From NCBI GenBank assembly GCA_030248065.1, contig JASAMV010006842.1, forward strand, positions 48,951-112,950: a stretch of 64,000 nt of DNA, in the 5' to 3' direction. Source of the DNA: Rhynchonema sp. JSB1_4 (Eukaryota; Nematoda; Chromadorea; Monhysterida; Xyalidae). A model generated the notes under the pieces. It did not search any database. It saw only the letters and a list, made by a program, of their open reading frames with translations, and was not told the origin of the DNA. Position 1 is the stretch's first letter. Every line of letters starts with the position of its first letter. Of this stretch, positions 57,901-64,000 are shown one piece after another. A program made the position numbers and the translations under genes.

Positions 57901-60900
57901 AATGCAATTGAAATTAACCCGCATATTCGTTTCCAACAGGGTTTTTCAAAACTAGCATAGCAAGGCGCAACTGGCACCTTGATGTTTGAGACTTTTTAAC
58001 GTACAAGTGGCAAACCGACTGTTTTACAGGCGAAAAGGCAAAAATTCAAGATGCAATGCGACCCAATCGTTCAATTTTCGGCTGCAGCAAATTGGATCAA
58101 AAAGATGGCTGAAAGATTATGATTCCCAGTCGCCTCAACGCACCGGATTAGCGGCCGATTCAGCCGTCATCGGATGGTTGACAATCGCCAGCGTGTCGAA
58201 ACGATCACCGGATAATTGGGATCGTGCGGCAAAACTGGTATCGAGCGGTTGATGCACCGGAATCTGGGAATTTAAAAACTATCGTATTGTTGCGGGGTGA
58301 AAGACTTAGTCTTTAGCGAAGCACGCAGCACCGTATGATTATCGCACCGATTTCTGCAGCAAAGCTCATTCTCGAGTGAAACGTCAGCGGAACTATGAAA
58401 ATTCAAACATTCCCGACAGTCTTCCACCATTCACTTTCGACGAGAAACATGCAATATAAGAACTAATCTAAAGCATTTTTACTAACACCAGCACGGTTAC
58501 CGTTGTTGTTGGTCTCAATCAGCCACAAAAGAGCGCACATTAACCGAAAATAACGGAAGCGCAATTACACTTACGTTACACATTACCTGGTTGACCAGTT
58601 ACAGAAACAAAAAATTTGAAATAAGCCGTAAGTGCCCAACCGTAGTAATAAGCGCGTTGTTCGCCGTAAACCCGACCCGACAGGCGCGTCCTCTGAACAG
58701 GCCGGCATCGACCAGTATGTGCTCTCTGTTGGTCATCAACGATTTGCGTGCGGGTACGGACACCAGTTTGTATTTCGGTGGTCGCAATTCGGGCATTTTT
58801 GTTGTTGTTTTCCGCAGTTTCTCTTGTTCGCTTTCTTTGGCGTGGCCTGAGATGAACAAATTACAACCGATGAGAAAATACAGCCTTGCCCTGCACACTC
58901 GTTGTCGTTACACGACTCGCGTTCCACGTACCACAAAGAATATTCATGTTGGTCAAACTTAGTGGCGTATAAGATTCTCAAAATACATTATGTTCAGTAA
59001 AAAATGTTACGCAAACATGACAAGACTCAACCGGGTATATCAAAAAATTTGATTCGAACATCAGCTTACTGGCATATAAGATTCTCAAAATACATTATGT
59101 TCAGTAAAAAATGTTACGCAAACATGACAAGACTCAACCGGGTATATCAAAAAATTTGATTCGAACATCAGCTTACTGGCATATAAGATTCTCAAAATAC
59201 ATTATGTTCAGTAAAAAATGTTTCGCAAACATGACAAGACTCAACCTGGAAAATAAAAAAATTTTATTCGAAGCAAGCGCCCCGGGTAAACGTTCTGTCA
59301 CCAAAAAAATAACTGGCATTTATCTCCGCAATAAAAAAACGTCACCACAAAAACGCAAACGCACCGCTGCTGCCGGCCAACAGCCGAACACTTTCATCGA
59401 ACACCTCCCTGATCGATTGGTCACGATTATCGATTGTCGGTTTATCCCCCTTGATTCGTGTGATCACCATATCATCGCCATCAACGGTGTTGTTGTTGTT
59501 GTACGTTTCTTGCAACGATTGACGCAGCAAGCTGGCCGTGTGGCGCACTGCTGACGTCACGCGGTCGGATGTGATCATTTGATCTGTAGTTATATTGGGC
59601 GATATTTTCGAAACGGTGTAAAGGTCAGTTGGGTGTAAAGGTCGGTGGAAAGCTCGGTCGACAGCTCAGTGTGATAGACCTCGGTGTAAACTTGAAACAT
59701 TCCACGTTAATAACAGGCAAAATGTTTCACGTTTACACCGAGCTACGCTGACCGAGCTTTCGACCGAACTTTACACCGACCTTTACGCCCAACTGACCTT
59801 TACACCGTTTCGAAAATTCCACCCATCCTTGGCGTTGGTTTTGAATGATCAAGGTCTATGTGAATTTCACTGAGTTACACACCAAGAAAGCGATGCAAGA
59901 ATTGCGAGAAAATACACAAAATTAATTTCGTCAAGCCACACATCGCTCTTGCCGCGTCTCGTGTGTTTTTTTAGGCGGGAGCATTTCTAAATAACTTTAA
60001 GTCCCGCCAACTTCAATTTTCGATGGCATTATTTCCTTTTCCTTTTTAAATGATATCCAAAATAAACACAAATTGATCAAGTCAACACTCCAACGGAGGC
60101 ACAGGTCATCATCGCCGAACGAAGCATCAAGCAAAAATTCGAACCACGGTGAACAAAATTCCAGAATAATTGACACTCCCAAAGCACCCACCAACCTGGC
60201 TCAGGCAACAAGTCATCCTCAATTGTGGTGGTCAAATCGTCACGGGGACATCGGTCACCAACATGGTCGACACCACCCAAGCCAACGCCGACCACTTTCG
60301 CTTTGATCGGCTGCAGTGTAAAAGAAACAATTGGTGTTTAGTCATTTCTTTGATAAGCGCCAGTCAGGAACTAAATCTCACTGATATGAAATCTCACTTA
60401 ACTAAAAATTTTTTTTATTTCAGCCAAACTCTGCCCGCCCAACACGATAAAAAAAGAGCGCTCAAATACAAAATAGGTGTATTTTTGTTACATAATGTGT
60501 TCTAAGTGCGTATAAAGCACAGGTGATACGAAAACCATGCTATCCAATGGTCCATAAGTACCAACCATAGTCAGGTACACACCCGTACCCTTCCCCAGGT
60601 GGTGCGGGTGTGATGGTATGGCTTTCTGATATTCGGGATGGGAAATTTTGGGTGGAATTGTTGCGTCTAGGTACACGACCAATGCAAATAAGCTGCACAT
60701 AGTGTGAAATTTGAGTGAATATTACATCGAATCACTCCTTTCGAGTCCGGGCATGGATAAAAAAATGTCCACCCAGTCACATATACGTGTGTGGTCATAT
60801 GAGAGGCCCTGTGAGAGTGTGCACTATGTCTAGATGCCACAACACACAACGATTACGGCACCCAATACACCCATGGTAGGGTCAGGTGATGTCAACAGTT

Positions 60901-63900
60901 GCAATTTTTATGCAAAAATAGCAGTTTCAGAGCAAAAAAATATGGAAATTTTTCGAATTCTGAAACAATAAAAAAAATTTCTTTGGAGCGATCTTTTTTA
61001 AAAAAATTTTTGTTTATAAATTTTTTTTAAAAAACCACTGGCCACCGCCCACCCACCATTTGTGTCGGCTGTTGTCTCGGTGGTGACCGTTGCATCGCAC
61101 TGCGCTGCACCTGCGCGTGCACAACACTGTCATTCGTCAACGTATTGGTGGCACATGTGAAGTCCATTTCGTTCATTCCGTCATCTTCTTCTGCATTATC
61201 GTCGGTCAGACCGTATTTGGTGAAATGAGGCACCTGTGAAATGCAGACATAAGACTTTTTTCAAGATTCACTGGGTGCAACTTGCACCAAGTGTGTCAAA
61301 TTTTAGGTGCAACTTGCGCCTCGAATTTTGTTTTATGAACAAAATGTGAAAAATCTAGCTGCAAGTTGCACCTAACCTTCTATTTTTTAGGTGCAATTCT
61401 GAAATTTTCGGTGCAAATTGCAACAAAAAGCGTCTAGAAAACCTATAAATGTAGACCGTCAATTTTGGCACTGTATCTGGCAATATATAAACATCATGCT
61501 GTTGCAAAAGTAGCACTCTGTTAGACAATCATGGTGATTTTTGGACATTTGAAGTTGAGCAAGGATGTCCGACGCAACCGACGAAAAAATGTTCCATGTT
61601 CCACATTTAGAAATAGAACGTTTCTGGAAGGGTCCTTCTCCAGTGTTTAGAAAAAAACACAAAATAAAGGTAAACTACACCAACACGAGCCCGATTTCGA
61701 AGGTGGCGTGCATTCAAAACGAATAGAAAGAGAAAATCATCACGCCCCATTTCATATTCGTCAACGTGTAACATTTCCCAAATCAGCAGCCACGTCTGCT
61801 GTGAAATCGAGCTCATGTTGGTGTGGTTTGCCTATACTTCACAATCTACGAAACAACAGGAGAAAAGATAGAATACAGTCATATAGTGAACCTCCACATG
61901 GTCATATGGTGAACCAATGAATCGTCTGTCCCCGAATTTCCTCGCGTTATACACTTTTTCGTTTTGAACAGGATCTTGACTACTGAAAGCGCGCTCTACA
62001 TAGTGAAGATGGGCCAAGTGCAATAATCGCAAACTAACGCGATTCAAGCATTTGGAAGTGCAAACTTTCTGGCCCACTGAAACTACTACTACTACTACAT
62101 AGTGAGCAAATTTCGCTTGATAGACAAAATTGACCAAATGTGAACCAAAAAATTGACTGCCGCAGTTGCTCGATACAAGTTTCTGGGTCATGAATAATGT
62201 CAAACTAGTCCTAAACTAGCATGAGGTCACCACAGTGGCCTATTTTGTTCGTCATAATTTCACAAATACCTGTACCGCACCACCAGCGCCTTTTATATTG
62301 GCCAGTTTGCCGTTCGACCCCTTATCTAGTGCTCTACCTAGTGAGAATATTCCATATAATGGGTGATATTTTCGAAACGGTGTAAAGGTGAGTTGGGAGT
62401 AAAGGTCGGTGTAAGCTCAATCGAAAGCTCGGTCGGTGTCAGCTCGGTGTAAACATGAAACATTGCCTGCTGTTAACGTCGAATGTTTCATGTTTACACC
62501 GAGCTGACAACGACCGAGCTTTCGACCGAGCTTCCACCGACCTTTACACCCAACTGAGCTTTACACCGTTTCGAAAATGCCACCCAATGATCGAAATAGT
62601 CAGGTCCCGTTCTGTTCACTATGTGGATGTGTGACTGCGTTACTTTTCAGCAGCTGATACCCATGAAGGCAAGCGAAAATGTCAGCTGCGTAATCATACT
62701 AAGGAGTGCACTAAATTCAGTCGCAAATTGCAATTACAATCACAGTCTATTCTTTTCATCATAGCACGATCTGGGGAACTTGCATTCCCCCCCCCCACTT
62801 GCATAACAGTATTCACCCACGGTGTGGATGTGCGTAATTGTACGTGTAGTGGTAATTGGGAGGTCAACAACAGCAGATTCGGAACAAATAAATCTCGGCA
62901 TGTAGTAATGTCGTCAAATCTGTTCATCAAATCACAGGTATTATTTCTCGCGCTCATTTGGGGCTCATGTATTACTACTTGATTTGACGAAAAGATTTGA
63001 CGACAAAACTATTAGCCTAAATGCAAAAACATTTTTATGGACGGTTTCCGGTTTCTTCAGAAAGTGGACGGATTCATAAGACCGTATCATCGTACCTGGA
63101 ACACCCATGAGCCAGTCTCCGGTCTGTAGTCGACAAACGAAGCGCCCATTTCAGCCGACGCTCGCTCCAATCGCTCGCGGTATTTCATCTTGGCGAGTCG
63201 ATCCGGGTCCTGTAATAAAACACAACGTAGCTTGGTGATCGCCTCGAATCTGCTTTCAAATATGGAGACTTTTTTCTTTCTGAAATTGTTGGAATAATTA
63301 TTCTCGACGGTCGTGGTTAAAAAACACCTTCACCTAGCTGTCAATTTTCACAGCGCGCCGGTCCAATTCAGTTCCATCAATAATCTCGACACATTCTGGC
63401 CATGAAAAATCAGAGGACAGAGATAAGTGGCCACTACAGTTTCAGTTTTTTTCGATTTCTCAAAAAGTGTCTGCCTATTTGGAAAAACATATGGTCAGCA
63501 AATAATGAAACAGCACAATTATAATGCCAACCTTGATCGCCATCAACGTGCTCTTATCGTTTGGCCACACACGTTCGAGTGTGATCTCCGACTTTCGATT
63601 CAGTCCGCTGCCCGCTTGCGGTTTCTTCGACTCGTCTGGGTACACAGTCACTTCCTTGTGTCGAAATACAACCAATTCATCAATATCCATGTTCGTTACG
63701 TTGATTTCACCTGAAAATGATTCTTACACTTCAGATCGGAAGGTGGCAAAACAGACTAAAATAGCGGAAGTGGAAACAAACGATTTCATGCAGAGCATTG
63801 TGAGGATTCGGGTAGCAAGTAGGACCCCGGGGGGTCGACATTCCACAACATTTTTTCAGAAAGAATTTGTTTCCACTGTGAAACAAGAATTCCAAATTCA

Positions 63901-64000
63901 ACCAATAACGACGCCAATAACTAACCCGGCCAGAACACATATCCATAGCCCGATCGTCCCACAGTCAGTCCATCTGTCACCACACAGTCCCCATTCGCGT
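45924..64000 (-). CDS. NUP98: NUP98-NUP96: autoproteolytic domain and Nup96 scaffold nucleoporin (5' part outside window)
   Basis: Precursor cut by its own autoproteolytic domain into Nup98 and Nup96; Nup96 is a Y-complex scaffold of the nuclear pore. Exons: >64000-63926, 63710-63532, 63209-63096, 61233-61057, 60310-60196, 59583-59365, 58846-58641, 58263-58144, 57440-57299, 56164-56087, 55558-55526, 55390-55284, 54288-54134, 53947-53816, 52611-52372, 51882-51712, 51208-51073, 50632-50509, 49211-49074, 48020-47918, 46101-45924; about 978 residues. Domain strings: [72 protein letters not shown] (cleavage after HF). The Nup96 part shows [87 protein letters not shown] and a C-terminus ending DLLESD. 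All introns are GT-AG and phases match throughout. The FG repeats and GLEBS region are beyond the edge. The residue after the scissile bond is Thr. Confidence 0.96.
46762..47191. mobile_element. hAT-like element Q (TAGGGTTAGA ends, TGTCGGGTGTCGG iterons), NUP98-NUP96 last intron
   Basis: Ends TAGGGTTAGAGAGATGTCGG and inverted TAGGGTTAGAGATCGGGG. The TSD gtactgtt is exact at 46754-46761 and 47192-47199. The iteron (G/A)TGTCGGGTGTCGG lies on both arms; the two arms are mostly inverted here, unlike the CAGTG elements. Confidence 0.92.
47457..47560 (-). repeat. LINE-like 3' tail repeat, reverse orientation
   Basis: Complement of the end of 37,145-37,370 (TAGTTTATAGCGTCGA, GTGAAAGAAGCATAATTACA). 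Confidence 0.5.
48140..48965. mobile_element. Element W2 (CGGAAATAATTCCGG motifs), split by X
   Basis: Left end TTAGGGCGAACTTAA and right end ACCTAAGCCCGCTCTAA match the W ends at 37.7-38.1 kb. Motif TCCGGAAATAATTCCGGA lies to the right of X. With X and one TTAA left out, the left end reads on as in W. Confidence 0.7.
48155..48799. mobile_element. 645-bp palindromic element X inside W2, flanked by TTAA
   Basis: Ends AGGGGGCCTTTCGCATTTCA and exact inverse, with inverted similarity continuing through most of each ~320-bp arm (for example CGCTTTTCTTTTTATTTCGA and its complement). TTAA flanks it on both sides (48151-48154, 48800-48803), as for piggyBac-type insertion, though the end sequence is not typical of piggyBac. 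Confidence 0.82.
49357..49783. mobile_element. hAT-like iteron MITE P, NUP98-NUP96 intron
   Basis: Ends CAGTGTTGTGGCTGGG and inverted CAGTGTAGTGGCAGGC. Flanks atgaagac and ctgaagac match at 7 of 8. Iteron GGTACCTTGCAACC, six direct copies (about 49,406, 49,447, 49,469, 49,679, 49,714, 49,749) around a core with CGCGCGCTCGGCGCGC. This is the clearest single example of the iteron layout. Confidence 0.93.
53332..53705. mobile_element. TAGGG-end element Q', NUP98-NUP96 intron
   Basis: Ends TAGGTTTAGAAGTCGGG and inverted TAGGGTTAGAGGAATGTCGG; internal CCGACATCCGACA motifs and a core shared, inverted, with 46,860-46,960. The flanking 8-mers agree at only 5 of 8. Confidence 0.7.
54415..54570. mobile_element. 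MITE family U fragment, NUP98-NUP96 intron
   Basis: AAGGCAAACTACACCAACAT with AGAGAAAATCCTCATGCCC and GCAACATTTCCCAAATTC as in the other U copies. One end is missing. Confidence 0.55.
54781..55098. mobile_element. hAT-like element Y2 (TACTTGCG ends, AAAACG motifs)
   Basis: Start TATGCTTGCGTATTTTCCGC and inverted end TGTACTTGCATGCCG. Flanks ggccgcaa and gaccgcag agree at 6 of 8. Shares its interior with Y1. Confidence 0.7.
55623..56038. mobile_element. hAT-like element Y1, NUP98-NUP96 intron 10
   Basis: Ends TATACTTGCG and its perfect inverse. The TSD ggtatgct is exact at 55615-55622 and 56039-56046. The interior has repeated AAAAACCGTTTTTTTCC motifs, also seen at 3,750, 10,800, 23,060 and 23,420. 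It fills most of a 528-bp intron. Confidence 0.93.
56521..56722. repeat. Two-copy tandem duplication (~100 bp) preceded by a palindrome
   Basis: GCGCATGCCCCGATATGGTT through TAGCGATTGTGTT occurs twice in direct order. Immediately before it, TATCGGGGCATGCGC faces GCGCATGCCCCGATA. Located in a NUP98-NUP96 intron. Confidence 0.85.
58964..59262. repeat. 107-bp tandem repeat, ~2.7 copies
   Basis: The unit begins ATAAGATTCTCAAAATACAT and recurs at 58,971, 59,078 and 59,185 with only a few differences. NUP98-NUP96 intron. Confidence 0.88.
59597..59824. mobile_element. Foldback MITE family S copy 3, NUP98-NUP96 intron
   Basis: Ends GGGCGATATTTTCGAAACGG and inverted, ending CCACCC. Starts only 14 bases from the first base of the exon at 59583-59365, so the acceptor tract is right at the MITE edge. 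Confidence 0.85.
61219..61227 (-). other. NUP98: NUP98 autoproteolytic cleavage site, His-Phe|Thr
   Basis: Codons CAT TTC ACC give His, Phe and Thr in the sequence [12 protein letters not shown]. In the family, cleavage follows HF and the next residue, usually Ser, is the nucleophile. The preceding exon ends at VFQ, so the site lies next to the splice junction at 61,233. Confidence 0.85.
61265..61440. repeat. GGTGCAACTTGCACC motif repeat, NUP98-NUP96 intron
   Basis: GTGCAACTTGC or its complement GCAAGTTGCAC occurs about six times in 170 bp, in both orientations, resembling an iteron element without clear ends. Confidence 0.5.
61670..61833. mobile_element. MITE family U copy, NUP98-NUP96 intron 3
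   Basis: Ends AGGTAAACTACACCAACACG and inverted AGGCAAACCACACCAACATG; the interior is shared with 32087-32275. Confidence 0.85.
62361..62585. mobile_element. Foldback MITE family S copy 4, NUP98-NUP96 intron 3
   Basis: Ends GGGTGATATTTTCGAAACGG and inverted, ending CCACCC; flanked by AAT on both sides. Confidence 0.85.

Overview
The window is a piece of an animal (metazoan) nuclear genome. Five conserved protein genes are split by GT-AG introns whose phases all match, the introns are long and repeat-filled, and nothing looks bacterial, organellar or viral. The gene set (ATP7 with four metal-binding domains, RPL9, an MSL1-like PEHE protein, TYW1, NUP98-NUP96) fits an invertebrate, but I cannot name the species from the sequence.

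Layout, left to right. 1-16,693 (minus): a copper-transporting P1B ATPase, 19 exons, with its 3' end beyond the left edge. 17,936-25,972 (minus): ribosomal protein L9 in 5 exons, with exon 1 separated from exon 2 by a 6.1-kb intron packed with nested transposons. 28,218-31,002 (plus): an MSL1-like chromatin protein in 5 exons, head-to-head with RPL9. 32,281-43,932 (minus): TYW1, the wybutosine-synthesis flavodoxin/radical-SAM enzyme, 16 exons. 45,924-64,000 (minus): the autoproteolytic domain and the whole Nup96 half of NUP98-NUP96, 21 exons; the FG-repeat half lies beyond the right edge. These genes have unrelated housekeeping roles (copper export, translation, chromatin, tRNA modification, nuclear pore) and do not form a functional cluster.

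The rest is mostly mobile DNA. The commonest elements are short non-autonomous DNA transposons of about 300-450 bp (longer where others have inserted) with CAGTG-type terminal inverted repeats and 8-bp target-site duplications (TSDs), as in the hAT superfamily. Many share one design: each element carries its own 10-25 bp motif (an iteron) repeated in the same orientation on both arms around an A/T-rich core, often with a GCGCGC hairpin. The motif differs from element to element while ends and core resemble each other. Around 19.9-28.1 kb these elements are inserted inside one another up to three or four deep, and TSDs prove the order. Elsewhere there are foldback MITEs (11.3, 35.5, 59.6, 62.4 kb), a 1.45-kb palindrome (4-5.4 kb), a 645-bp palindrome flanked by TTAA (48.2 kb), several TIR MITE families and a broken LINE fragment (14.9-16.2 kb). 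Several insertions sit within a few bases of splice sites; one has duplicated exactly the first eight bases of an intron.

Exon coordinates come from reading both strands, matching conserved family motifs and requiring compatible phases. No alignment or transcript evidence was available.
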